From Treponema putidum (lineage in GTDB: Bacteria > Spirochaetota > Spirochaetia > Treponematales > Treponemataceae), in contig NZ_CP009228.1 in assembly GCF_000755145.1 (NCBI RefSeq), forward strand, positions 1,361,827 through 1,425,826: a stretch of DNA of 64,000 bases, read 5' to 3'. A program made the position numbers and the translations under genes. Below, in pieces: positions 17,166-26,950 of this stretch; the stretch's first letter is position 1; each line of letters opens with the position of its first letter. The notes below the pieces were generated by a model. That model was not told the origin of the DNA, searched no databases, and was given only the letters and a program-made list of their open reading frames with translations.

Positions 17166-20034
17166 TTTGAACATTATAATTGAGCAGGCTAATTCAGCTA
17201 TTTTATCTCGTGATTATGACTTTGCTGAAAAAGTTTTGTTAAATCAGCTGAAAAAGGAAAAAAAAACACCCGATGAGTATTACCTGTTAAAAAGTATTTT
17301 GGGAAAACTGTATATCCGATCAGGCGATATAAAAAAAGGTTTAGAAGTCTATAAAGAATTAAATTCTCTTGATGCAAATAATGTAGATATTTTAAATAAT
17401 ATGGGAGTAATATATCGCCGTCTTAATATGCTTAACGAATCGGTAGTTATATTGGAAAAAGCGAAGGCTATTGACAGTAAAAACGAAACTACTATTTATA
17501 ATTTGGGAAACACATATAAACAAAAGGGCGATTATCAACACGCTATACAATGTTTTATGGACGTGCTGGAAATAAAGCCCGATGATGCCCTTGCTTATAA
17601 TCATTTGGCAAGTGTGTATTTTTTATGCAAAGATTATTCAAAAGCTCTTGAAGTTTATAAGATGGGCTTAAAAGTTGATCCTAATCATCCTTTTTTAAAT
17701 TTTAATCTTGCAGATGTTTATAAGGCACAAAAGCTTTATAAAGAAGCCGTCAATTCATACCAAACTGCTTTAAAGACAAAACCTAATTGGCCTGAAGCTT
17801 TAAAAGCCATAGCTGATTGTTATGTCGAAATGGGAGATTTGCAAAAAGCAATTGAAACATATAAAATTATTATAGAATCAAACGGTTCTTCTGAAGAAAA
17901 TTTTACCGGCTTGGCCGGACTTTACCAAAAGAAGCATCAAGATAAACTTGCTGAAGATTTTTATAAAAAAGCTATCTCTATAAATGATAATTTTTTACCT
18001 GCAGTGTTGGAATATTCCAATATGCTTAAAACTCAAAAAAGATACTTTGACGCTTATAGTATTTTGATAAACGCTAAAGAAAAAAATCCCGATAATAAAG
18101 ACTTGCTATTGAGTACGGCAGATGTATGCTTGATGCTTGAAGATTATGCAAAAGCGAAAGAAATCTTAAATCATTTAAGTAAACAAATTAAGGGTGATAA
18201 AGATATTCTTAAAATGCAGGGTAAACTTTATTCCGTATTAGGAGACACTAAAAAGGCAGAGCTTATTTTTGAACACCTGTTGCAGATATCTCCAAGTGAA
18301 ATAAATATGCGTGCAGAACTGGCTGACCTTTATTTTCATAACGATAAATATAAAGAGGCAGCCGGTGAGCTGATTAAATATCTAAATGAAAGACCCCAAG
18401 AAATTTCTGCACGTCTAAAACTAGGAAAGGCCTATGAACAAATGCAAAAATATGATTTAGCCAAGCATGAATATAACAAGATAATAAAAAACGATTCAAA
18501 AAATACTGAAGCTCTTGCAGCAATTTTGGAGCTAAATAAAAAAGAAGGAAATACAGCTGAAGCCGTCCGGCTTGCAAATGAAATTGTTGATATTCGAACG
18601 GATAGTATCGAAGACGATGATATAAATGGCTTATCCGAGTCGGTTCAATTATATGAAGACGCTGTCAGCTCTTATGGGGATGATGGAATTCTTAATAAAA
18701 ACCTTGATAAACTTAAGTTTCCGGAAGAAGAGCTTGATATAAGTCTCGAACAAGAACTAAAAGAGGTAGGAGATGTAAACTTTGAAGATGACGATGAAAT
18801 TACCCTTAGTGAAAGTTTTGAAGATATGCCGGATTTGGAAATGCCTTTTGATGATTTGATGGAATTGGCCGATGATGAAGATCTTAACAAAGAAGAAGAT
18901 GAAGACTCTTTAGAAAATTTAGTTTATGTTGATGCTCCGATTGATGATAGCCCCGAAATGATTGATGGATATGATTCTCCTGATTTTAGCAATTCAGGTT
19001 TAGGAAAAAATCACAAAAATGATATGCCTGAGGAAGAATTTCAACTTCAAGATACTTCAAAACAAAAAGATGCTGCAGAAGAAATGCAAATCCCTCAATC
19101 TCCGCCGTCTCAAATTCCTCCAAACGAAAATATTAAGCCTTCACAACCTCAATCAAGTTCTGCTATGCAGCAACCTGAATATTCTGCCGGAGTTAGCCCT
19201 ACAGCAAAGCCGAATGCAGCTAGCAACTTTGATTCGGAAGATGAAGAAATTGAAATGGGACCGGAATTGAAAACCGCACCTCAACCGAAAGCAGAATCTC
19301 AACCGAAAGCTCCGCCTCAATCGAAAGCTGTACCTCAATCGCAAGACGTTTCCAGTCCCTTATCTGAAATACCGGCAGAAAAAAACTCACCTAAAACTTC
19401 CGGCGAGCCTAAACTTGATGAAAAGGATCTAAGTGCTGAAGATTTTTTAAGCAATGAAGATAAATTAAATAATGAAAACGGGATAGTGGATGGCCTTCCT
19501 GTCAGCTCCGATGATGCTCTTTTGGACACTGCCGATACGGCTTCCAATTCTCTTCTCCCATCTTCAGTCGATAATGATTTGGAATTATCCAAAATACTTG
19601 ATGAAGATACTAATATGATTTCTAAAAATCCGCATAAGGGAATTCTGCCTCATAATTTAAAAAATTCTCCTCAATTTGAAGAAGAGTTGAATATAATCGA
19701 AAGTTATGAAATTGTCAAACTCTTTGTATATTTGCGTGATTTGTTGGATAACCTTCCTGCCATAGAATTGAAAGACTTTCTTATAAGTAATGAGCGAATT
19801 CAAATGGAATATGTTATAAATAAACTATCGGGCGATGTGGGATTAAAACGCAGAATGATTCTCTTAAATGTAAGAGGTGCTTTGAAAAAAACAATCGAAC
19901 CTAAGACTTCCACAGATAAAACTTTAAAAGATGTTTTAGGCTACCTGCGGATAGTTGCATCCCAGCTGCCTGACAAAGGGTTTGCATCCGCTTGCATAGG
20001 AAAAATCAATAATCTGATAAAACAAATCGAATAA
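17155..20034 (+). CDS. Large TPR protein with acidic linker and conserved C-terminal domain
   Basis: About 959 residues from ATG 17155, which follows AGGAAGG; an upstream in-frame extension to 17071 lies inside the previous gene and is rejected. Residues 1-490 are continuous TPR units (NNMGVIYRRLNMLNESVVILEKA and similar). Residues about 500-830 form an acidic, low-complexity linker rich in Asp/Glu, then Pro/Gln. A final folded helical domain spans about 850-959 (NIIESYEIVKLFVYLRDLLDNLP). No signal peptide is present, so it is probably cytoplasmic. It overlaps the LamG gene by 11 bp. The function is unknown; a scaffold role is inferred from the TPRs. Confidence 0.87.
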   Translation: MSSNLNIIIEQANSAILSRDYDFAEKVLLNQLKKEKKTPDEYYLLKSILGKLYIRSGDIKKGLEVYKELNSLDANNVDILNNMGVIYRRLNMLNESVVILEKAKAIDSKNETTIYNLGNTYKQKGDYQHAIQCFMDVLEIKPDDALAYNHLASVYFLCKDYSKALEVYKMGLKVDPNHPFLNFNLADVYKAQKLYKEAVNSYQTALKTKPNWPEALKAIADCYVEMGDLQKAIETYKIIIESNGSSEENFTGLAGLYQKKHQDKLAEDFYKKAISINDNFLPAVLEYSNMLKTQKRYFDAYSILINAKEKNPDNKDLLLSTADVCLMLEDYAKAKEILNHLSKQIKGDKDILKMQGKLYSVLGDTKKAELIFEHLLQISPSEINMRAELADLYFHNDKYKEAAGELIKYLNERPQEISARLKLGKAYEQMQKYDLAKHEYNKIIKNDSKNTEALAAILELNKKEGNTAEAVRLANEIVDIRTDSIEDDDINGLSESVQLYEDAVSSYGDDGILNKNLDKLKFPEEELDISLEQELKEVGDVNFEDDDEITLSESFEDMPDLEMPFDDLMELADDEDLNKEEDEDSLENLVYVDAPIDDSPEMIDGYDSPDFSNSGLGKNHKNDMPEEEFQLQDTSKQKDAAEEMQIPQSPPSQIPPNENIKPSQPQSSSAMQQPEYSAGVSPTAKPNAASNFDSEDEEIEMGPELKTAPQPKAESQPKAPPQSKAVPQSQDVSSPLSEIPAEKNSPKTSGEPKLDEKDLSAEDFLSNEDKLNNENGIVDGLPVSSDDALLDTADTASNSLLPSSVDNDLELSKILDEDTNMISKNPHKGILPHNLKNSPQFEEELNIIESYEIVKLFVYLRDLLDNLPAIELKDFLISNERIQMEYVINKLSGDVGLKRRMILLNVRGALKKTIEPKTSTDKTLKDVLGYLRIVASQLPDKGFASACIGKINNLIKQIE
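19279..19350 (+). repeat. Four 18-bp tandem units in the TPR protein linker
   Basis: Four imperfect 18-bp units starting CCTCAACCGAAAGC encode a degenerate Pro-Gln-Pro-Lys-Ala repeat in the linker of the large TPR protein. Copy number here could vary between strains. Confidence 0.7.
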
Positions 20035-20054
20035 AGTTTTGATAGGTTAATAAC

Positions 20055-20083
20055 TGGACAAAAAACAAAATATATATTATTCT
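20055..20083 (+). promoter_or_regulatory. Promoter of deoC
   Basis: TGGACA (20055-20060), 17-base spacer, TATTCT (20078-20083), 20 bases before the deoC start. This is a moderate match to sigma70. Confidence 0.5.
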
Positions 20084-20103
20084 TGCTAGACAGGAGTTTA
20101 AAT

Positions 20104-20754
20104 ATGGAATTAAATAAATATATAGATCATACCCTTCTTAAACCTACGGCTTCCGAAAAGGATATAATTAAAATTTGTGATGAAGCAAAGAAATATCATT
20201 TTGCTTCCGTTTGTGTAAATCCGTGTAATGTTTTATTGGTGAGTAGGGAGCTTAAAGGTTCCGATGTAAAGGTATGCAGCGTTATTTCTTTTCCCTTTGG
20301 AACTTCTTCAACAGAGGTAAAAGTAGAAGAGGCTAAAAAAGCAATTGAAGCCGGAGCGGAAGAGATAGACATGGTTATAAATGTCGGAAAACTTTTAGAG
20401 GGAGATTTGAAATATACTCAGAATGAAATAAATGCTGTTACAAAGGCTTGCCATGAAAAGGATGTTCTTCTTAAAGTAATTGTCGAAACTTGTTATCTTG
20501 AAGAAAAAAATATTGCAGATATTTGTGCCGTTATCGAAAAAGCGGGAGCGGATTTTATAAAGACTTCGACAGGCTATGGAAGCCGAGGTGCTTCGGTTGA
20601 AGATATAAAACTGTTTAAAAAGTATTTAAAAAAAGATACAAAGATAAAGGCTTCAGGCGGAATACGTACCCGTGAAGATGCTGAAACCTATATCGGTTTG
20701 GGCTGTTCAAGGATAGGAGCCAGCAGCGGCATATCAATAGTTACCGACAAGTAA
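20104..20754 (+). CDS. deoC: Deoxyribose-phosphate aldolase
   Basis: About 216 residues from ATG 20104, placed after CAGGAG; an extension to 20083 has no ribosome site. It matches the short bacterial DeoC TIM barrel. The N-terminal signature is YIDHTLLKPTA, followed by CVNPCNV and EIDMVINVGKL. The Schiff-base lysine is in ADFIKTSTGYG and the second active-site lysine in KIKASGGIRT. The enzyme cleaves 2-deoxyribose 5-phosphate to acetaldehyde and glyceraldehyde 3-phosphate, feeding nucleoside sugars into glycolysis. It stands alone, facing ferritin across a bidirectional terminator. Confidence 0.96.
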   Translation: MELNKYIDHTLLKPTASEKDIIKICDEAKKYHFASVCVNPCNVLLVSRELKGSDVKVCSVISFPFGTSSTEVKVEEAKKAIEAGAEEIDMVINVGKLLEGDLKYTQNEINAVTKACHEKDVLLKVIVETCYLEEKNIADICAVIEKAGADFIKTSTGYGSRGASVEDIKLFKKYLKKDTKIKASGGIRTREDAETYIGLGCSRIGASSGISIVTDK

Positions 20755-20766
20755 ATTGTTATAAAG

Positions 20767-20799
20767 TAACCTCTAAAAAACTGAAGTTTTTAGAGGTCA
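20767..20799. terminator. Bidirectional terminator between deoC and ferritin
   Basis: ACCTCTAAAAAACT (20769-20782) pairs with AGTTTTTAGAGGT (20785-20797) with a single bulged A and a 2-base loop, between two convergent genes. The A-rich and T-rich arms suit termination in both directions. Confidence 0.65.
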
Positions 20800-20808
20800 C
20801 CCTTAGAT

Positions 20809-21291
20809 TTAAGCTCTCTTGCCGAGTTCTTTATCCAGAATCATAAGGCCCGTATTGCCGTCAATGTACTTAAACTTATCAAGGATAGCTGTAGCATTGG
20901 CTTCCTCTTCAACCTGTTCATTGATAAACCAAGTTAAGAAACTTTGAGTTTTATAATCTTTTTCGGCAATGGCCAGCTCGTAAAGATTTGTAATTGAAGC
21001 GGTTACAAATTTTTCGTGTTCTAAAACCTTTTTGATTACATCTACCGGTTTTCCGTATTCGGTACTTTGGGCACCGATAGCTCCTAAAACCGGCTTTGCT
21101 CCTATTTCAAACAAATATTTGTATATTTTAAGAGCATGTTCCATTTCTTCCTTAGCTTGAAGCTGCATCCAATGGGCAAACCCCAAAAGAGCCTCAGCTT
21201 CAAAATGTACAGCCATACCTAAATATAAATAAGCCGATTCCATTTCCTTGTTAATCTGCTCGTTTAAAGCCTTAGTAATTTTTTCGTTCAT
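20809..21291 (-). CDS. Ferritin
   Basis: The 160-residue protein is a bacterial FtnA-type ferritin with the four-helix bundle and ferroxidase ligands. These include Glu in NKEMESAYLYLGMA, the ExxH in EEMEHALKIYKYL, Glu in VLEHEKFVTASI and the QVEEE segment. It oxidises Fe(II) and stores iron as a 24-mer shell in the cytoplasm. A promoter-like TTGACT-17-TACCTT lies upstream. Together with rubrerythrin 15 kb away it suggests investment in iron and peroxide control. Confidence 0.95.
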   Translation of the reverse strand: MNEKITKALNEQINKEMESAYLYLGMAVHFEAEALLGFAHWMQLQAKEEMEHALKIYKYLFEIGAKPVLGAIGAQSTEYGKPVDVIKKVLEHEKFVTASITNLYELAIAEKDYKTQSFLTWFINEQVEEEANATAILDKFKYIDGNTGLMILDKELGKRA

Positions 21292-21324
21292 AATATTTAC
21301 CGCCTTTTGTATGTTAATATATTA

Positions 21325-21353
21325 AAGGTAACACTATTTTTATCTATAGTCAA
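21325..21353 (-). promoter_or_regulatory. Promoter of ferritin
   Basis: On the minus strand TTGACT (21353-21348), 17-base spacer, TACCTT (21330-21325), about 34 bases upstream of the ferritin start. The -10 match is weak. The remainder of the gap to 21547 shows no gene. Confidence 0.5.
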
Positions 21354-21547
21354 GTAAGAAATTCCATTATTTTCTGCTATAAAATTTGAGAAAATGCTAA
21401 AAACAACATTTTACAGAAGAATTATGGACTGTGATTGCCTAAAAATTGATTTTCGTGTTTTTGTACAATACTTAAATAAGCCTTGATTTTATTTAATATA
21501 TAAGATACACTTATTCAATATTAAAAAATAAGGGATTGATTAAACTT

Positions 21548-22453
21548 ATGTCCTTGGAACAAATTATCTATGCAGAATCGCTTTCCAAAAAATATAAGAT
21601 GAGGGAAGATTACGCTGTTGAAGACTTTTCGTTAAAGCTGAATTGCGGCGAAATATTAGGGCTTCTCGGCCCCAATGGGGCCGGCAAAAGTACGATTATA
21701 AAAATGCTTTTAGGAATTATAAAACCCACAAGCGGAGAAGTCAAGGTTTTTAATAAAAATCCTCTTAAATTTTCTTATCAAGATAAAAAGAAACTTGGCG
21801 TTTTTCTCGGAGGTAAATCCAACCTGATTTATCATCTTCCTGTAATTGAAACAATAAAACTTTTTAAGACAATGTATAAAATACCCAATGATATTTATCA
21901 AGATAATATAAAAAAATTTTCAAACATTTTAGGGTGTAAAGATTTTCTAAATAATAAAACAGCGACTCTTTCTTTGGGACAAAAAATTCGTGCCGAACTT
22001 TTATGTATTTTAATTTATGAGCCGTCCCTGCTTATTTTGGATGAACCTTCTTTAGGTTTGGATATAGAAGGTAAAAGGACGCTGCGGAATATTCTTCAAA
22101 ATCTGGCATTAAATAAAAATATTTCAATCATAATTACTACTCACGATATTTTGGACATGCAAAAACTATGCAGCAAAATTATTTTAATTGCCAACGGTAA
22201 AAAGCTTTTTGAAATGAACCGTCTTCAGTTGGATGCGTATCTTGACAAATATACAAGTTTGACTACAAATGTTGAATTGGATTGTAAACTATTTGATATT
22301 AAAAAAACCGATGAAACTCTAACAGGCGATAGGCGTTATTTATTAAAAAGAAATCAAGCCGATTCCGTAAGTAAAACACTTGCAGAGCTTAATGCAAATA
22401 TAAAGTATGAAGAGCCTAATTTAGAGGATTTGCTTTATGAATATTATAAATAG
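21548..22453 (+). CDS. ABC-2 type exporter, ATP-binding protein
   Basis: About 301 residues; ATG 21548 is preferred to the TTG at 21536. It has a Walker A motif (LLGPNGAGKSTIIK), the signature SLGQKIRAELLC (SLGQ in place of LSGGQ), Walker B LLILDEPSLGLD and the H-loop ITTHD. The C-terminal extension after about 220 is typical of NatA/CcmA-type exporters. It energises the two permeases encoded directly downstream, the first overlapping it by 17 bp. The substrate is unknown; the family exports drugs, peptides or glycans. Confidence 0.92.
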   Translation: MSLEQIIYAESLSKKYKMREDYAVEDFSLKLNCGEILGLLGPNGAGKSTIIKMLLGIIKPTSGEVKVFNKNPLKFSYQDKKKLGVFLGGKSNLIYHLPVIETIKLFKTMYKIPNDIYQDNIKKFSNILGCKDFLNNKTATLSLGQKIRAELLCILIYEPSLLILDEPSLGLDIEGKRTLRNILQNLALNKNISIIITTHDILDMQKLCSKIILIANGKKLFEMNRLQLDAYLDKYTSLTTNVELDCKLFDIKKTDETLTGDRRYLLKRNQADSVSKTLAELNANIKYEEPNLEDLLYEYYK

Positions 22454-23214
22454 ATTTTTTTTAATTTCCTTAAAAAAGAATTTTGCCTATCCCGCAAATT
22501 GTTTTTTTATTATACTTGATGATCTCTTCGATCTTGCCGGAATATGGATTTTTTGGAATTCTCTTTTTGCGTTGGGGTTAAAGGCAGCAAGTTGGAATTA
22601 CAATAGTTTGACCGTATTTATGGGATTTAGTTTTATATGCACGGCAATTTCTGCATTCTTTATCGGAACATATTTTATTGAATATTATATTTTAAACGGA
22701 AGTTTGGATCTATGTTTGGTAAAACCCATAAATCCTATTCTTTATATTTTATTGGAACGGGCTAACTTTTTTAGAATTTCATTCAGATTTTTGTTGGGCT
22801 TAGGATTTGTTCTATACGGCTTGATAAAATTACAAGCTCTAAAAGTTCTCATACCGGCTCTTATAATTTGTACAGCCGCAACCGTTGCTATAGAAAACAT
22901 TCGTCTAACCGTTTCTTTTTTAGGTTTCAAAATAGGGAAGGCATATGAATTGCTTGAGTTAAGTTTTTCTTTTTTAGAAATAAAAAATACCCTCTTAATT
23001 TTTTCCTGCCGTACTGCAAAAAATTTTTACCTATGTAATTCCGGTTATGTTTACTGCTACAGTGCCAGCACGGTTATATTCTTTTTCCGGCGGAAAGAAT
23101 TATTTTCAACTATTTATTTGGATGATAGTTTTAAGCATACAGTTTTTTCTATCTTATATTCTTTGTAATACCGCATTAAAAAAAGGATTAAGCCTATATG
23201 AATCTGCCGTTTAA
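22437..23214 (+). CDS. ABC-2 type permease (DUF990-like), frameshifted near the C-terminus
   Basis: The uncorrected frame ends at 23168 with a hydrophilic tail unlike the family. From about 22997 the +1 frame encodes FPAVLQKIFTYVIPVMFTAT followed by VPARLYSF and a final membrane helix, ending at 23214. This is the expected end of an ABC-2/DUF990 permease. The switch is at a T6 run (22989-22994) that would be in frame as T5. The corrected protein has about 258 residues and six membrane helices, like the partner permease downstream. The corrected stop overlaps the next start by 17 bp, just as this gene overlaps the ATPase gene, supporting one operon. Confidence 0.82.
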
Positions 23215-23977
23215 AAAATATTTAATGTTTTCGATTGCAAAAATTAAGGAAGAAAATCAATTTAAAATAGATTTTATATTATCTTTTTTTTCAATCTTCA
23301 TAAGTTCAATTATTTTTTTACTTCTTTTTAAAAATATTTTTTTTAATTCTAAGACTGTAAACTTTAAGTATATAACCGGTTACTATATAACGGTAAATAT
23401 AATTTTTTATTCCGTTTCTTCTGCAATGTATATTGCATATAATTTGATGGAAAACATAAACTCAGGATCAATAATCCCTCTTTTGATACAGCCTGTAAAT
23501 TATATTTTTAGAATTTATATGGAGGCTTTCGGTTTGTTTTTTATCCGCTTAATTATAAATATAATTTTTATTGCAGCCGTTAAAATATTTTTATTAAATT
23601 CTTTTAGTTTGTTTTCGATTTTAATAGGTTTATTTGCTTCAATCCTAGGTTTTTCTATTTTATTTTTTATTCAAGCAATTATCGGCTGCTTTACGGTTTG
23701 GTTTACGGATATTACCAGATTTAGAGACTGCATGTATTCTGTTTTACTTATTTTAGGAGGAAAATTTTTTCCTGTAGAATATCTGTATGGAAATTTAAAA
23801 CATACGGTAAAATATACTCCCATTCCCTATGTTTTTGATACGCCTGCCCGGTGCTTTTTAGAAAAGATAAGTTTTTCGGAATTACAGGCGCAAGGTTTAT
23901 GGTTTATAATTTTATTTTCAATTTTATTTTTACTCTTTAATTTAAAAGTAAAACATAATATTGAAATGGGCAGCTAA
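23198..23977 (+). CDS. ABC-2 type permease (DUF990-like)
   Basis: The 259-residue integral membrane protein has about six hydrophobic helices and the family motifs PLLIQPVNYIF and KYTPIPYVFDTPARCF. It pairs with the preceding permease as a heterodimer driven by the ATPase at 21548. It is the last gene of the operon. The AT-rich coding bias is typical of membrane proteins in this genome. The substrate is unknown. Confidence 0.88.
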   Translation: MNLPFKKYLMFSIAKIKEENQFKIDFILSFFSIFISSIIFLLLFKNIFFNSKTVNFKYITGYYITVNIIFYSVSSAMYIAYNLMENINSGSIIPLLIQPVNYIFRIYMEAFGLFFIRLIINIIFIAAVKIFLLNSFSLFSILIGLFASILGFSILFFIQAIIGCFTVWFTDITRFRDCMYSVLLILGGKFFPVEYLYGNLKHTVKYTPIPYVFDTPARCFLEKISFSELQAQGLWFIILFSILFLLFNLKVKHNIEMGS

Positions 23978-24018
23978 AAATCTTCTGCCTATGTTTTTAG
24001 AGGCTCCCCTCCCATAAG

Positions 24019-25452
24019 CTAAAATTTATTCATTATGCGTACAAAAAATGCGAGGGTGCGTTTAAACTCGTCCAAGCGAATTCTTTCGTCATTGCCGTGA
24101 ATCAGCCCCCGTTCCTCTTTTGTTAAGTGCATTGCAGAAAATCTATAAACCTTATCTGAGATTCTTGAATAATGCCGGGAGTCGGAGCAGGCCATCATAA
24201 GGTAGGGGCTTACAAGGGCATCTTCCCATGTCTGTCTTACGGCATCGCTTAAAAGCTCAAATTCGGGGCAATCTATTTTTGAATACCGGCTGGGTTCTTC
24301 ATCGTATTTGACTTCAATCTTTACGGCCTCATTTTTTATTATCTTTTTAAAATGCGAAATAATGTTTTCTTTTCCATCCTCAGCTAAGTAGCGGATGTTT
24401 ATGCCTATGCTGGCCTTAGGGGGAATAACATTAAAGGCATCGGAACCGGCCATCTTTGTTACGGCTGTAGTGCTGCGGAGCATGGCATTTAATTCCCCGC
24501 CTGTTTTTTTTGTGAGCATGTTAAAGAGGGGATAAAAAACTTTCAAATTTGCAAAGACCAATCTCATTCCAAGTCCTGCGTGACGGCCGAGAACATCAAA
24601 CATAGCCGAAACAGGGGGTGTTACGTGCATGGGGAGGGGATGGTTTTCGATGTTGCAGACAGCCTGAGCAAGTTCTCCGGCAATTGTGTGTCTTGGAGGA
24701 GTTGAAGCGTGCCCGCCCTTACTTTCCATCGAAAGCTCCACATCCATCTGACCTTTTTCTCCTATACCTATTACTGCAAACCTTTCTTTTATGCCGGGGA
24801 AAATGCCTTCAACTACGGCTCCTCCTTCGTCAAGAACAAAGCCGACATTTATATTTTCTTTTTTAAGCTCTTCGACTATTGCAGGACAGCTTGGGCCGTG
24901 CGGCTCCTCATCTCCCGAAAATGAAAGATAAATGTCGTGTTCGGGTACAAAGCCTTTTGAAAGAAGGTACTCGGCAGCTTCTATTACACCGCATAGGGTA
25001 CACTTCGTATCCAAGGTGCCGCGGCCCCATAGTACATTATCTATAATTTCCGCCCCGAATGGATCTCTGCTCCAGCCATCCCTGTTCACGGGAACTACAT
25101 CATAATGAGCCATAAAAACCGAAGCCTTTTCAGAACTCTTTCCTTTCCAGTGATACAAAAGCCCCTTGGGTCCTAAAATTCGGCGGGGGCAAGTTTCGGT
25201 TACCAGAGGATAAGCCTCATTAAGATAGTCTTGGAATTTCTTAAAAACGGTTGGGTCTTCAAGGCTGACATCGGCATGGGAGACTGTGGGAATCTTTATC
25301 ATACCGGCAAACCGGCTTATGGATTTATCAAAGTCCATATCTACATCTTCGATTATAGGTTTATTCGGCTTTTTAGGTTTAAATGTGAGAGCCCTTAGCA
25401 GCAAAACTAAAGGAAATACAAGAAGCAATAACAGCAGGTATAAGTAATTCAT
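24019..25452 (-). CDS. M20-family metallopeptidase, membrane-anchored
   Basis: The 477-residue protein has an N-terminal transmembrane segment (YLLLLLLVFPLVLLLRAL). An M20 catalytic domain follows. The first zinc ligand is in VFMAHYDVVPV, the bridging Asp in WGRGTLDTKCTLCGV, and the general base plus ligand in SFSGDEEPHGPS. A dimerisation lid domain runs from about 215 to 330, and a final His/Ser region carries further metal ligands. The overall arrangement resembles PM20D1 or carboxypeptidase S-like enzymes that cleave dipeptides or N-acyl amino acids. It is divergent from mgtE and has a good promoter of its own. Confidence 0.9.
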   Translation of the reverse strand: MNYLYLLLLLLVFPLVLLLRALTFKPKKPNKPIIEDVDMDFDKSISRFAGMIKIPTVSHADVSLEDPTVFKKFQDYLNEAYPLVTETCPRRILGPKGLLYHWKGKSSEKASVFMAHYDVVPVNRDGWSRDPFGAEIIDNVLWGRGTLDTKCTLCGVIEAAEYLLSKGFVPEHDIYLSFSGDEEPHGPSCPAIVEELKKENINVGFVLDEGGAVVEGIFPGIKERFAVIGIGEKGQMDVELSMESKGGHASTPPRHTIAGELAQAVCNIENHPLPMHVTPPVSAMFDVLGRHAGLGMRLVFANLKVFYPLFNMLTKKTGGELNAMLRSTTAVTKMAGSDAFNVIPPKASIGINIRYLAEDGKENIISHFKKIIKNEAVKIEVKYDEEPSRYSKIDCPEFELLSDAVRQTWEDALVSPYLMMACSDSRHYSRISDKVYRFSAMHLTKEERGLIHGNDERIRLDEFKRTLAFFVRIMNKF

Positions 25453-25483
25453 AAGTTTCCTCCATAAAAACTTTCTACTTCGT

Positions 25484-25512
25484 ATTATATCATAAAAAAC
25501 AGATATTTACAA
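25484..25512 (-). promoter_or_regulatory. Promoter of the M20 peptidase gene
   Basis: On the minus strand TTGTAA (25512-25507), 17-base spacer, TATAAT (25489-25484), 32 bases upstream of the start. Confidence 0.65.
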
Positions 25513-25591
25513 ATACCAAATTATGAGTGAAAGCTAGATTTTTTCTTAAAAATATGATACACTGCCGGCATTATCGTTCGGAGGATATCTT

Positions 25592-26950
25592 ATGGAATTG
25601 AAAGAAAACAAGTTTGAACAAATAAAATATTTATTATCCGAAAAACGGTATATTGAAGTACAGAGGACATTGGCCGAGTTAAACGAGGTCGATATAGCCG
25701 AATTCCTTGAAAGCGAATCCGCACAAAATGCCATTCTAATGTTCCGAATGCTGCCTAAAAGCATGGCAGCCGAAGTTTTTACTCTTTTACCCAAAGAACA
25801 GCAAAGCCGTTTTATAGCCGCCGCTACCGATAAAGAGCTGGTTTCAATATTGGATGAAATCTTTTTGGACGATATGGTTGACATTGTTGAAGAAATGCCT
25901 GCAAACGTCGTTAAAAAGATACTAAAAAATACCGGTAGTGAAGAGCGTATGCTTATCAATCAGTTCTTAAAATATCCTAAGGACTCGGCGGGAAGTCTTA
26001 TGACTATTGAGTACGTAGACTTAAAAAAAGATATGACCGTAAAACAGGCTCTTGATTATATCCGGAAGATAGGTTTGGAAAGCGAAACCATTTACACCTG
26101 CTATGTTACCGACAAAAATAGAGTTCTTGAAGGCTTTATTTCTCTTAAAGAATTGGTGCTTGCCGATGAAGATAAAAAGATTGAGCAGATTTTTAATAAA
26201 GAATATATATGTGTAAACACCCATGATGATCAGGAAAAGGTTGCCTTCACTTTTAAGAAGTACGGCTTTTTGGCTCTCCCCGTTGTCGATAATGAAAATC
26301 GCCTAATAGGCATTATTACTGTTGATGACATAATGGATGTTATGGAACAGGAAGCTACCGAAGACTTTCAGAGGATGGCCGGTATGCAGCCTAACGAAGA
26401 AACTTACCTTGAGACGGGAATCTTTAAACTTGCAAAACACCGAATAGGCTGGCTTCTTTTGCTGATGGTATCGGAAACCTTTACCGGAACTATAATCGAA
26501 CGATACACCCATTTACTTGCCTCTATGACCATTTTAACGGCCTTTATTCCTATGCTGATGGATACGGGCGGTAATTCGGGAAGTCAATCTTCGACCTTGA
26601 TTATCCGAGGTTTGGCTACAGGAGAAATAGAGTTAAAGGATTGGAAAAAAGTTTTTTTTAAGGAGCTGGGCATTTCCGTTTTGGTAGGCTTTACCTTAGG
26701 CCTTTTTAGTTTTTTAAAATCGGTCTTTCTTGGAGGAAGAAATCCTATGGTTGCCCTTACTGTAGGTGCCACCCTTGTTGCAACCGTAAGTGTAGCAAAG
26801 ATTACAGGCGGTATTCTCCCCATTATTGCAAAAAAATTAAAACTTGACCCTGCAATTATGGCCGGCCCTTTGATTACGACAATTGTAGATACGGTAAGTT
26901 TGATTATTTACTTTAAGATAGCAACTGTTTTGTGTGCAGGAATGTTTTAG
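25592..26950 (+). CDS. mgtE: Magnesium transporter MgtE
   Basis: The 452-residue protein has the complete MgtE architecture. There is an N-terminal helical domain (about 1-125) and two CBS domains (about 130-255) that sense cytoplasmic Mg2+. A five-helix pore domain follows, with the family signature PMLMDTGGNSGSQSSTLIIRG and the Asp in the last helix (ITTIVDTVSLIIYF). It is a Mg2+ channel gated by Mg2+ bound to the CBS pair. The 139-base upstream region is too short for, and shows no sign of, an M-box riboswitch. It is followed immediately by the polyprenol-kinase-like gene. Confidence 0.96.
   Translation: MELKENKFEQIKYLLSEKRYIEVQRTLAELNEVDIAEFLESESAQNAILMFRMLPKSMAAEVFTLLPKEQQSRFIAAATDKELVSILDEIFLDDMVDIVEEMPANVVKKILKNTGSEERMLINQFLKYPKDSAGSLMTIEYVDLKKDMTVKQALDYIRKIGLESETIYTCYVTDKNRVLEGFISLKELVLADEDKKIEQIFNKEYICVNTHDDQEKVAFTFKKYGFLALPVVDNENRLIGIITVDDIMDVMEQEATEDFQRMAGMQPNEETYLETGIFKLAKHRIGWLLLLMVSETFTGTIIERYTHLLASMTILTAFIPMLMDTGGNSGSQSSTLIIRGLATGEIELKDWKKVFFKELGISVLVGFTLGLFSFLKSVFLGGRNPMVALTVGATLVATVSVAKITGGILPIIAKKLKLDPAIMAGPLITTIVDTVSLIIYFKIATVLCAGMF

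Noticed and set aside
25453-25591. M-box magnesium riboswitch ahead of mgtE
   Set aside because: Only 139 bases separate the divergent genes, and the M20 promoter occupies part of them; no M-box elements are visible.
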